A program made the translations under genes and the position numbers. This document shows positions 9,226-19,098 of a stretch of DNA of 29,453 nt, one piece after another. Below the pieces are notes generated by a model. The model searched no databases. It had not been told where the DNA came from and saw only the letters and a list, made by a program, of their open reading frames with translations. Origin of the DNA: Tubiluchus corallicola (taxonomy: Eukaryota > Priapulida > Priapulimorpha > Priapulimorphida > Tubiluchidae); NCBI GenBank assembly GCA_030141605.1, contig JAQGDQ010001686.1:1-29453 (forward strand), in the 5' to 3' direction. How positions within the stretch are numbered: the first letter of the stretch is position 1; the number at the start of each line of letters is the position of its first letter.

Positions 9226-12200
9226 GTACGTTAAAACCGCACTTAATCTATCAATACAGTAATTAAGATTAGTTGATTTAGTTAATAAAAATGAATCATA
9301 AAATTGGAATATGAAATTGCATTAATTTTGGTGATGTACGAAATACGTTGATCCCAGTATTATCCCTAATATTGCAGATATTATTGCAAGTTTTTATTAA
9401 AATTATTTTTGATTTATGATATTTTCTTACTGTAGAACATTGTGGAAGAGGATTGTACCACTTAAAATTTTGATGTATAAATATATATGTTTTAATATCT
9501 TTATATAGTATCAAGAAGAAGCTGATGATGTGGTGGAGATTTTACCTCAAGTTCCTCATCAGACCTTCATCTTTGGTTTGCAGCATGAAAATAGACATAT
9601 TAAGGAACTGCAGGAGGTATATTAGTCTAAGTTTTAACTGTTACAAGAAAAATTGCTGCTTTAAGTGTTACTGTGTAGCTCGAACGCCAGAAACTAATGG
9701 TTCGCTGAAATGGAAATCAATCAGTAGTTAAAGTAAAACCGGATCCAATCTTAGACTGCAGGTCAAAACAATCTGCTCTTCAAAATATTGAAAGGAAACA
9801 CAATTTTTTTTCGCAAATGACTTACGTGAAAGAATTATTGCCACTCAAATACAATTTCACATTCGCGCCACTAGTTCTTCGTCGTCACATGCATTTCATC
9901 ATTCTCTAGTTAGACGGGCACTAGCGCCAGTATTTTGGAAATGTATTGCACAAAAAATGGGTGCTGTACCTCACAGTTCAGATGTGTTAGTTTGTGATGA
10001 ACTACACACGTTTGACAGCTCATGTACGAGCACAGCGGTAAATTTGAAATTTGAATTTTTATCTAAACCATGCCTAGTTTTAATACAACACACTATATGT
10101 CTTACAGCAGCACTGTACTTCAATTTTCACTTTCGCAAACACGTGCAACACGCTCGTGGAATATTTTTGCTGTTGAAAATTATGTTAGTTTGTGATGTCA
10201 TCAATAGTTGGCCTCGCCCGCCGTTAATTAAGTTTTTAATCTATTGTTTAATTATCAGAAACACTTTTGCAGTATTAATTGTGGTAAAATGTATACTTTT
10301 TATCGGACTTGAAAGTGGGGTAGCATATGAAAAGTCAATAAACGACAAAGAATTTAGTTTTTTGCTTTATTTCAACAGTTTTGTTTTAACAGCAACATGT
10401 TATTACTTACTGTACATCCAGTGTTTGAAGAAAATCATACATAACTGTGTAACTGAGGGTGTTTATTAAATATTGCAGGAAAACAGAGAGTTGCGTATTG
10501 CGTTGGATGAGCACCAGTCTGCTTTGGAATTAATTATGAGCAAGTATAGGCAACAGATTTTGAAATACATGGCTAGACCCGTCTACAATTCACCTGAGAA
10601 AATTGATACTTCGGAGGTTTGTCTAAATATTGTTTAAATATAGTATAAGCTGTATAACATCATTATAGTGAATGTGGTTTAATGCAAACTCACAGAAAGG
10701 AACAGACTTTTGTTTTTTTTAAAAATACAGTCAACCTCGGACATAAGGGACACCTCGGGACCGGAAAAAGCCATGCTTTATATCTGATGTCTCTTATAGC
10801 CGAAGTTGAGTCAGATCGAGGGTGTATCTAGACCTGTACTTTTACCCATATTTTTATGGATTATTGCTACGCATTCAGTGCAAACGGTATGTAGGAAGTT
10901 CCTCCAGTGATGCGATATGTATGTGACTGAGGAAACCCAGCTGTTCGAAGGCCGAGTTTGCCAAAAATTCAGGTTAAAAATCGATCGATTTCACTTCGAA
11001 CACAGGGTCTCTTACATGTGAGGTAATTTACCTGGGTTTCTATTGCGCGGGACCTGAAGATATCGTCCCTTATAACCGAAAGTCCCTTATATCCGAGTAC
11101 CTTATATATGAAGATTTTCAAGTTGGAAAGCGTTACGAAATATCGGGACCGGTGTTGGTGGTCCCTTATAAGCGAGTGCCTTATACCCGAGGTTGACTGT
11201 ACTATAATAGCTTTGAGTACAGTGTACTTGCTTATTGCGTATGTCAGGCTTTTTCTGTGTTGTTATGTAATATAAGTTTTTATTGCGTATTTTACCTTTG
11301 CGAGCCGTGTGCCAATTAATTAACAGCTAAATTTAACCCGTCATTCCTGGTGTGGCAAAATGTTGACATGTCGTGGCAGCATGCAGGGTTGTTGAAGTGT
11401 CGTGGCAGCATGCGGAGTCGTTGACACGTCGTGGCAGCACGCGGGGCCGTTGACATGTCATAGTCAAAGCTGTGTTGCACACGTATGTACACTGGCATTG
11501 CAGTCCTGAGATGTTACATCAAGTGATGAACCCTCCTGTACTTATTTTACTGCAAGCAAAATTGACTGACTTTTCTGAATCTCCTTGACTTGTGACATGT
11601 AGCTTTACAACTGGACATGTACGGTCAGTTTAATATGAAACGTTTTTTCATTTTTAGTTTGACGAAGTCACAAAAACAGATGATTTTTAAAGTACATTTT
11701 GTTGAATTTTAATATATTGCAAAGTAGCTCATACTTGATGACATGCTCTAAAAGTGCCCTGCAGTCCACATTGTACATATTTCTTATTGATATACATTCT
11801 TGTCCATCCAGTATACAAAATACACGCTAGTATCGTTAGTATCTGTTGGAATCAGTGTTAAAGCACAAGAAAACCCTAAACTTGCGTAAAGCTTAAAAAA
11901 TTCTCCTTGAAGCTGTATACCACTTACTGCCTTTTTGCATACAGGGCTTGTGTCGGCAGTGACGCTGTATAAAACCTGTAAATTTAAGCTCCCGCGATGA
12001 CCGTTAGATGCTGCCATTTTGACGATAGGTCATTTGAAATAAGTTTAGATAACACTGAGTAAGGTTTGTAAAAATAATCAGAGCATTCGTAGCGCACACG
12101 TCACAAACTAAGTAAAATTTTAAATTACTGTATCTTGTAAATAATATTAAAAATACATTTTTTGATTAGTGATTGGCGCACCCCGCAAGGTGAGTCAACG

Positions 12201-13489
12201 ACAATTTACCAATTAATTAAAACATTTTAAATAATTAATAATTATCTAAGTTTTTCCAGCAGTTAATCGAAATGCTAAGTAATATAATTTTGCATGGAAA
12301 GTTTTTTGAGCCATAATTTAACATTTCCTTTTCTTCCTCTGATTTACATTGTGACGTCATGTAATGGCGCTGTCGGAACAGTATTGCGGGAGATTTAAAA
12401 TGAAAACAAATGAGAAATCTTTTCAACACGAGTATGATATGTGCGTAAAATTGCTATAAAATAATATAATTTTTTAAGGCCAATTTTCTGATTCCGGTAC
12501 CCCTTTTCTTGTCCTTTAAACTTCAGGGATGAGAATTTTCCGCGGATACGCGGAATTCCGAGTTTTTGGAAGACCAGTAGTGCCATTTTTGTAAATCGCG
12601 TAAATTCGTTGAGAAAATTTTTACGGACCCAGTACATTATTTCACAAGCTGACCGCTAGTTGGCAGGCCGTCACTTTGTTTACATCACGTACATCAGTGT
12701 AACCACGTGTATATCTCTATGTATAAAAATATAGAATCAATTGTGCGGAGTTATTTGAGTCAATTGCAGACAGTTTTTAGGAGCGGCCCAGTACTTAGGC
12801 GTTTTTGAGACAATTAGGTATCATGTATCCTTGATAGTTGGGTATTTTAAATTATGCATGAAACAAGGTAACTGATATTTTAAGTCCACTTAGAGGCTGG
12901 TCACAAAATTGCAATTTGTTGCTTCGCCCCCTTGAACCCCCATGGGGGCCTACGCGGCCCCCAAACTCCCGGCCTGTTTCAAAGTTTTTTGCAATTTGTC
13001 ATTCTCATCCCTGGTACTTACAAACTTTAAACTCTTTTATTCTTGTAGGATATAGAAAAAAAGAACGATGAAATTTGTCATATGGTGGATGTAATGAACC
13101 AGGCAGTAGTGCTCGATGATTTGTCTATCCCCAGTGAGATTGAGATTATAACTCAGCTGCGCACGGAAAACAAAGGTTTGCGTGAGATGCTGGAAGTGTG
13201 TAACACTCGTCAACAAGGTATTCTTCACTCCGTTAAGCAAGTGCAAACTGATCCGATCGATATGGACACAAGCACGACTAGTGACGGGTCGGTGGGCGAC
13301 ACGGTACTGGAACGCAGCGACATACGCTTGCAGGATTGTGATACGTCGTACAGCAGCCTCGGCGAGGACGCCGATAGTGTGATCACGGTGAGCAAAGACG
13401 CGTCGCCGTTGTCAGAGAAAGAGAGTATGAATGTCATCATTGAGACAGCGGAAAAGACTGATGCAAGCAAAGATGCTGTCGTGTCATAA
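9091..13489 (+). CDS. SIKE1/FGFR1OP2-family STRIPAK coiled-coil protein (four exons, complete)
   Basis: Exons 9091-9225, 9509-9616, 10479-10616 and 13049-13489 join in frame to 273 residues; all introns are GT-AG and fall between codons. In vertebrates SIKE1 and FGFR1OP2 are paralogous coiled-coil subunits of the striatin-PP2A (STRIPAK) complex that pair with SLMAP; SIKE1 was named as a suppressor of IKKe/TBK1. Diagnostic pieces are the N terminus [20 protein letters not shown] with [19 protein letters not shown] across the exon 2/3 junction; [17 protein letters not shown] in exon 3; and [13 protein letters not shown] then [12 protein letters not shown] in exon 4. The last 75 or so residues are rich in Ser, Thr and Asp (for example [12 protein letters not shown]) and look disordered; human FGFR1OP2 is about 253 residues. 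The family is clear. The gene probably predates the SIKE1/FGFR1OP2 split, so no single symbol is given. A 35-bp minisatellite lies just upstream, and introns 2 and 3 contain repeats. Confidence 0.92.
9509..9616 (+). CDS. SIKE/FGFR1OP2-like gene, exon 2 (residues 46-81)
   Basis: The exon lies between ...TTATATAG and GTATAT. It encodes [18 protein letters not shown], then [18 protein letters not shown], matching the family's YQEE...ENRQIRELQQE segment. Confidence 0.9.
9733..10217 (+). repeat. Unclassified dispersed repeat, copy 1 (in SIKE-like intron 2)
   Basis: It is closely similar along its length to 25838-26313. Both run from TTAAAGTAAA, through GACTTACGTGAAAGAATTAT, CGCCACTAGTTCTTCG and GACGGGCACTAGCGCC, to GTTAGTTTGTGATGTCATCA. 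There is no clear terminal repeat or target duplication. A 170-codon frame opens in it (9957-10469), but the other copy does not keep that frame. Confidence 0.85.
10479..10616 (+). CDS. SIKE/FGFR1OP2-like gene, exon 3 (residues 82-127)
   Basis: The acceptor is TATTGCAG and the donor is GAG|GTTTGT. It carries the most conserved family motif, [20 protein letters not shown], followed by a variable linker ending KIDTSE. Confidence 0.92.
10728..11199. mobile_element. Pogo/Tigger-like MITE, copy 1 (in SIKE-like intron 3)
   Basis: The ends CAGTCAACCTCGG...CCGAGGTTGACTG are perfect inverted repeats flanked by TA (10726-10727 and 11200-11201). Many CTTATAANCGAG-type motifs lie near both ends. It is homologous over its length to 17844-18330 in the opposite orientation. 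No transposase. The CAG ends and TA target resemble Tigger/pogo elements. Confidence 0.85.
11361..11463. repeat. 29-bp GC-rich minisatellite, about 3.5 copies
   Basis: The unit is about GTTGACATGTCGTGGCAGCA plus TGCGGGGTC, three copies and a partial one. It is notably GC-rich for the surroundings. Confidence 0.85.
11784..12030 (-). repeat. Decayed repeat related to 26497-26760
   Basis: The - strand segment from AAAATGGCAGCATCT encodes [17 protein letters not shown]. The - strand of 26497-26748 encodes MAASTSYNRSLNIQVFY. The two DNA stretches match over about 60 bp without gaps. No known family is recognised. Confidence 0.45.
12524..13013. mobile_element. hAT-like MITE just before SIKE-like exon 4
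   Basis: The inverted ends are CAGGGATGAGAAT...ATTCTCATCCCTG (13 bp, perfect). The left end continues TTTTCCGCGGATACGCGG. The right part has a GC-rich block with the perfect palindrome CCCCCATGGGGG at 12937-12948. I see no clean 8-bp target duplication, so the hAT assignment is tentative. The SIKE-like exon 4 acceptor lies 35 bp to the right. Confidence 0.7.
13049..13489 (+). CDS. SIKE/FGFR1OP2-like gene, exon 4 (residues 128-273 and stop)
   Basis: The acceptor TTCTTGTAG is at 13040-13048. The exon starts [20 protein letters not shown] and includes the C-terminal coiled coil [15 protein letters not shown], then an acidic Ser/Thr-rich tail and a TAA stop. Base composition turns more GC-rich (GACGCGTCGCCG) in the tail. 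The acceptor is only 35 bp after the end of a transposon-like element (12524-13013). Confidence 0.9.
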   Translation, partial: DIEKKNDEICHMVDVMNQAVVLDDLSIPSEIEIITQLRTENKGLREMLEVCNTRQQGILHSVKQVQTDPIDMDTSTTSDGSVGDTVLERSDIRLQDCDTSYSSLGEDADSVITVSKDASPLSEKESMNVIIETAEKTDASKDAVVS

Positions 13490-13596
13490 TTATTTATTAT
13501 TTATCAATTTTGTACAAATAATTAAATAGCTTTAAGAAATTAGTGCAGCATACAAGTGGGATAACAATGTAGATAACACTGAGGTAAGAATGTACT

Positions 13597-14652
13597 GAAG
13601 TATGAGTTATGCACAGCTTTGTAAGTTTAAAACTAATTTCAACAGATGGCGACACTGACGTTTGCTTTATGTAAATAATGCTAGTATATGTAATAGTATG
13701 CACCTGTTTGTATCAACAATGTGAGCTATGCACAATGGCTTTGTAAGTTTAAAACTAACTTCAACAGATGGCGACACTGGTCTTTGCTTTATGTAAATAA
13801 TGCTAGTATATGTAATAGTATGCACCTGTTTGTATCAACAGTGTGAGCTATGCACAATGGCTTTGTAAGTTTAAAACTAACTTCAACAGATGGCGACACT
13901 GGTGTTTGCTTTATGTAAATAATGCTAGTATACGTAATAGTACGCACCTGTTCGTAACAAAAGTATGAGCTATGCACAGCTTTGTAAGTTTAAAATTAAC
14001 TTCAACAGATGGCGACACTGGTGTTTGCTTTATGTAAATAATGCTAGTATACGTAATAGTACGCACCTGTTCGTAACAAAAGTATGAGCTATGCACAGCT
14101 TTGTAAGTTTAAAATTAACTTCAACAGATGGCGACACTGGTGTTTGCTTTACGTAAGTAATGCTAGTATATGTAATAGTATTCACCTGTTCGTAACAAAA
14201 GTGTGAGCTATGCACAGCTTTGTAAGTTTAAAACTAACTTCAACAGGTGTCGACACTGACGTTTGCTTTATGTAAATAATGCTAGTGTATGTAATAGTAT
14301 GCACCTGTTTGTAACAAAAGTATGAGTTATGCACAGCTTTGTAAGTTTAAAACTGACTTCAACAGATGGCAACACTGGCGTTTGCTTTATGTAAATAATG
14401 CTAGTATATGTAATAGTATTCACCTGTTCGTATCAAAAGTGTGAGTTATGCACAGCTTTGTAAGTTTAAAACTAACTTCAACAGATGGCAACACTGGCAT
14501 TTGCTTTATGTAAATAATGCTAGTATATGTAATAGTATGCACCTGTTCGTAACAAAAGTGTGAGTTATGCACAGCTTTGTAAGTTTAAAACTAACTTCAA
14601 CAGGGGGCGACACTGGTGTTTGCTTTATGTAATGATACGCACCTGTTGAAAG
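13597..14652. repeat. 119-122-bp satellite array, nine copies
   Basis: Units recur at 13604, 13723, 13845, 13967, 14086, 14205, 14324, 14443 and 14562 (spacing 119, or 122 where three bases are inserted). A conserved core is CTTCAACAGATGGCGACACT, then TTTGCTTTATGTAAATAATG. The last unit is truncated. The array begins about 110 bp after the SIKE-like stop. Confidence 0.97.
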
Positions 14653-14732
14653 GAAATAGAGTAGCACCTGTTGACAGGAAATAGAAACATTACAAGCTGG
14701 TACTGTAGTACAATAGCTGATATTACAGCATA

Positions 14733-15410
14733 TTGCGATTGCGATTGCGATACTCGACTCTCTCCACCTATCAGAGGCGGGCACCTTTATAGGGTGCAAA
14801 GTCTATTCTTCTATAACGCGGATCTTTTAGTTGTCTTTTCCAAGTTTAATGTCTTTGTTTGTCTTTATCCTGTATTCCATGCATTCGTTCACTAGATTTC
14901 TAATTTCTAGCAATCCTTCCTTTTCACTGTTCATTAATATATCTGAGTTCAAAATTTTTTTCCATTCTCCATATCTGTCACATTTAAGCATATGTTCAGT
15001 AGTGTCATCATCTTCCTCACACACTGGGCATAATAACTAATCCTTAAACTCATTCTTGTAGTTCCCTTTAACTTTAAATCATATTCAGTCTTATTTTCAA
15101 TATATCTTCAACCTCTTCTGTCTTACATGTGTCTATGTAATTTTGTCGTTTCCACTCGGTATGCCTTAAAAATCTTAATTTAGTGCTGCTCCTGCATTTT
15201 TCTGCACATTCATTCTTTATACAACATTCAATTTTATTCTTTATTTCTTTCTTCCATTCAGACTTTTTCATGACCTTCACCCTTTCTTTATTAGCATCTA
15301 TGGTATATTTTTTGCAGCCTCAACTACTTCATTGTACCATGACCTTTCATGTACACTGTTTATTTGCATATTGTTCAAAGCAGTGTTAATCTCTTATTCA
15401 ACTTAATCCC
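14733..15410 (-). mobile_element. LINE 3' end: ORF2 C terminus with CCHC-like zinc knuckle, 3' UTR and hexamer tail
   Basis: The - strand pieces are SWYNEVVEAA; EWKKEIKNKI with LRFLRHTEWKRQNYIDTCKT; and LCPVCEEDDDTTEHMLKCDR, a CxxC...HxxxC knuckle typical of the end of non-LTR ORF2 proteins. The pieces are separated by stops and a frame change. The 3' UTR leads to (ATCGCA)-type hexamers at about 14733-14751, a tandem tail in place of poly(A). Confidence 0.75.
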
Positions 15411-16430
15411 CCATTACTCTGTAGGCATTTCTAAATTATTTCTTGAGAAGAAACTTGGGAAGATTCCAGGCAGTCAATTAAATGTTCGTTGTCATACATG
15501 TCGTAGTTACTAAATAATCTGTAGTTTGTTAACGTAATTCACAAACGTTATAAGGAAAGTGTAAAATTAACACTTTTTGTTAAAAGGTATTATCTAATGT
15601 TTTTTTAGAAAAGTGTGGAATAAATCTCTTTTAACGTGATAACTTCAAGAATTTATCTAAGCTTTCTGTATGACAGCAACAATATACAGATTGTATATAA
15701 TGGTTGAAATGAATGTATTTTTAAATCCATTTTTCTTAGGTGTTCAATAAAATCATTGTAGCTAGCCATTCATGTCCAACCTGGTTGTACATTAACTTTC
15801 ACATATTAGCCAGTAAGAATCCATCCAGTCATTTACAACACTAATTAATTGTTAGCTGTTTTCGTCGTTAAAAAAACGTGTTCAGAAAAGCATCTTTGAA
15901 CCATTTTTTCTAATTTTCTAGTCCCGTTTCTTTCATGTACAGTTTGCTTTGGGTGAAAAACATCCGACCCACGCAAATTGATGAACTAGAACAGTTCAAT
16001 GGAACACTGTAGTTTTATATCAATAAGTAAACAGGGTTATTACAGTTATTATTTGATATTTTATTTTTTATTAAACTGTACATGGATACATCATTGACTT
16101 TATAACATTATATACAGCATGCCCATTACTTATTACTACGGCGTAGTCCGTTAAACACCAGCCACTTACATGTGGGCTTACAATTTTGATAAAAGTTAAT
16201 TACAATACTACATCAGTTTTAGACCTTCACTGCAATTCCCCAACAAACACCAAAAATTAAAAAAAGTTACACTTTTACGTAAAATTCTAATTTTTTGTGT
16301 CTAAAATCTTCAACAAAGGTTTATGTACACTGCTGTTACATGAGACAGCAATATATTAAAGCAATATGTGCAGAATATCTCTTACTCGCGCAAACAATAA
16401 AGTTTAATAGATACTTATTGTAAGATACAA
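15411..16430. other. Intergenic, nothing recognised
   Basis: AT-rich sequence without coding signals or obvious repeats. Confidence 0.5.
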
Positions 16431-16436
16431 ACATAT

Positions 16437-16640
16437 ACCCGTAATAGGACAAAGTTGGATTGTACTACAGTAAGAAATGGGGGGGGGGGTGTAACAATAC
16501 AAGTACAGCAAAGTACCCGTAATATGACAAAGTTGGATAGTACTACAGTAAGAAATGGGGGGATGTAACGATACATGAACAGCAACTACAGTAAGAAATG
16601 GGGGGGATGTAACGATACATGAACAGCAAACTATGGTAGA
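16437..16640. repeat. 77-bp tandem repeat with poly-G runs
   Basis: Two full units and one partial unit of ACCCGTAATA(G/T)GACAAAG...ACAGTAAGAAATGGGGG...GTAACAATACA. The G run is 11 long at 16479-16489 and 6-7 long in the others. Confidence 0.85.
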
Positions 16641-17843
16641 TGGTATAATATGCATAAGAATCAGTCACATTGTAAAAAATTTTGACTACCTAATAAATAT
16701 ACTGATTTCACATCTGCTGTCCTATTTTTTATTCACATGTATCATAAATAAACATTTGTATTTCTGTATAACACCCATCATGCCAGAATGCATCCAGATT
16801 TTGTTATAACACTCACACAAACATTGGTTTATCTTTTTAGATGCTGATTGTGCAGAAGTAATTGTAAATGATTCACAGCAAAATAGTTCGTTTACTATGA
16901 TAACAACTATGTTTACGTATTTCATCATAATATTGTATTGTACTATACAAATTTTCATAAGCATAATTTATTGTTACACCCCACTAAAGGTGTCCCAGGA
17001 AAAACTGTGTATGCCTTATGGACGTACTAATTCATTTGTTTTGCTGCTTAAGCTAGTAAGAATTGTGACAATGGCTGGGCAGCCTCCAGCTATCCCAGGA
17101 TTCAACAGTCTACATTATAATAACCAGTAAATCGAATGCAGGGAGAAATTCACTAACACTAAAAGATGTCACAACAGAAGTGAGTTTAGCATATTCCATA
17201 CCTAAACAGGTTTCAAGGCTTAACCTACCTAGCAAGATCTTATTTGGGTTTTCTGCTATAACTTGCCCCACCAAAGCTGACTAGAATGTTCTTACTGGCA
17301 ATGCGCACAGCCCAAGCCAGGTGATGTCCAGTTTATATTGCACAGTAATAAAAATAAAACAGGCTATGCAGATCCTAGTTATAAAGGAAATTCTGTAATA
17401 TATCTGAGTTTTGACAACGTGGTGAGTATTGCTATGGAATTCTAGTCAACTTGTGATGATGTTGTTGTTTTACGCATTTTGTTATTATAGTAGAAGTGCC
17501 AAATAATCTCTTGGTTGTTGTGATGTCATTTGGAAGATCCAGCTAAGTCTTGAAACCATTTTAGGTATTTCAATTGCACTTGCCTATCTGCACTAATGCA
17601 ACTGCGACAAAAGTCACTCGTTAACTGAACACTCGTCATTAATGGAATTCAGTCGTTCGTTTAAAAACAGTGTGCTTAATGTTCATATTCTTCAAGTAAC
17701 AACAAAATACCGCACGTTACACGGAACAGTACATGTAATTGTGAAAAATATAAATTTATGATTATCACTTCAAAAATTGCTAAATACTCAGAACAGAATC
17801 TCCTTTGAAGTACAAATAACTGCTAAATAACAGCAAATGACTA
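16641..17843. other. Intergenic, nothing recognised
   Basis: Short overlapping frames on both strands without family features. Confidence 0.5.
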
Positions 17844-18330
17844 CAGTCAACCTCGGGTATAAGGTACCCCCTTTTTTTAGAGACCACCAACACCGGTCCC
17901 GATCTTTCGTAACGTTTTTCCTACATAAAAATCTTCGTATATAAGGTACTCGGATATAAGGGTCTTTCGGTTATAAGGGACGATATCTTCAGGTCCAGCG
18001 TAATAGAAACCCAGGTAAATTACCTCGCATATAAGGGACCCTATGATCAAAGCAAAATTGATCGATTTTTAACCTCAATTTTTCACAAACTCGGCCTTCG
18101 AACAGCTCGGTTTCCGCGGTCACATACGTCTCGCATCATTGAAAGAGCTTCCCATATATACTGTTTGCACTGAATGTATATCAATAATCCATAAAAATAT
18201 GGGTAAAAGTACAGAAAAGTACAGGTCTAGATACACCCTCGGTCTGACTCAACTTCAGCTACAAGGGACAACGCATATAAGGGATGGTTTTTTTCGGTCC
18301 GAAGGTGTCGCTTATATCCGAGGTTGACTG
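17844..18330. mobile_element. Pogo/Tigger-like MITE, copy 2 (after the PNPLA2-like stop)
   Basis: The ends CAGTCAACCTCGG and CCGAGGTTGACTG are flanked by TA on both sides (17842-17843, 18331-18332). It is the inverted homologue of 10728-11199; for example the block AGGTCTAGATACACCCTCGG here is the reverse complement of that region in copy 1. Confidence 0.85.
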
Positions 18331-18405
18331 TATGGACGTGTAGATGAAAATCATGATATTTGTGCAACTAAGTAAACTAACATAAACTAAACTGTCTTAT
18401 CTACT

Positions 18406-19098
18406 CTATGGTGGATCAGTTTTGGTAAATATATCACTAGCAACAGTTGCATATGAAGAGAAGCTTTCCACAGAACCTTTTGATTGCATTCTAATCTCTG
18501 ATGGTACAGTTACGAACGATTCCGAGCTGACAGAGTTAGCTGCTCCGAAATCTTGATAATCCGTATCGATAACGTCAAAAGAACTACTGCTCACTTCAGA
18601 GCTGTATGTTCCAGATACAGAGCGCGTCGATTCTCGACCGGCTGCCAGATTAGCCAATCGTGTGTAGCTGCTGCGTGGTGTAATTCCTCCTCGAGAGTAA
18701 CTACTTGCCCGGGATCTTGGTCTGTTACTCACACTCCCTGTACGCGACCGACAGTACCACTCGCACTTGTTAACATTAGACTTGCTAAAACGACGGCCGT
18801 CGTCATGACGACTAGACCTTCTCGATCGAGGCGCTTCTTCTCCGCCGATTTCAAAGTTCACCAGGGTTTCATTAGGCGCGTGATTGTACAGTTCGGTCGG
18901 ATTAACGGGCAGCTCAACGTTGCTCACGTCAAAGATTTCCGTCACTTTGATTCGCTCATTTTCGTCCAGGTAGTAATACGCCATGAGAGAGTCGTGTGTT
19001 CGTGCCACGTCAACGAAGTTTTCGTACGTATCAGATGACATGGCGTCTAGCTGTTCCCGCTGCCTCGTTAATCCCTCTTCCTCAAGCTGGAGTGCTGC
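18406..19098 (-). CDS. PNPLA2: PNPLA2-like gene, terminal coding exon
   Basis: The acceptor is CTTTGCTATAG and the phase 0 start reads AALQLEEEGLTRQREQLDAM (charged helix, coiled-coil-like). Then come DSLMAYYYLDENERIKVTEI, a Ser/Arg-rich stretch (RSRRSSRHDDGRRFS, RSRTGSVSNRPRSR) with many potential basophilic-kinase sites, and TAG at 18406-18408. Vertebrate ATGL lacks an obvious counterpart; whether other invertebrate lipases share it needs a search. A pogo/Tigger-like element begins 76 bp after the stop, so the 3' UTR is short or runs into it. Confidence 0.82.
   Translation of the reverse strand, partial: AALQLEEEGLTRQREQLDAMSSDTYENFVDVARTHDSLMAYYYLDENERIKVTEIFDVSNVELPVNPTELYNHAPNETLVNFEIGGEEAPRSRRSSRHDDGRRFSKSNVNKCEWYCRSRTGSVSNRPRSRASSYSRGGITPRSSYTRLANLAAGRESTRSVSGTYSSEVSSSSFDVIDTDYQDFGAANSVSSESFVTVPSEIRMQSKGSVESFSSYATVASDIFTKTDPP

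Noticed and set aside
9957-10469. 170-residue frame in SIKE-like intron 2
   Set aside because: It lies mostly in a dispersed repeat whose other copy has a broken frame; no recognisable domain. Treated as repeat sequence.
13497-14215. Repeated - strand frames of about 60 residues (TITYTSIIYIKQTPVSPS)
   Set aside because: Read-through of the 119-bp satellite; each copy is interrupted and none has a separate start context.
16437-16640. G-quadruplex regulatory site from the G11 run
   Set aside because: Single G runs are too far apart to form an obvious quadruplex; a tandem-repeat explanation is enough.
18553-19038. 161-residue + strand frame
   Set aside because: Antisense shadow of the last PNPLA2-like exon, with no family features.
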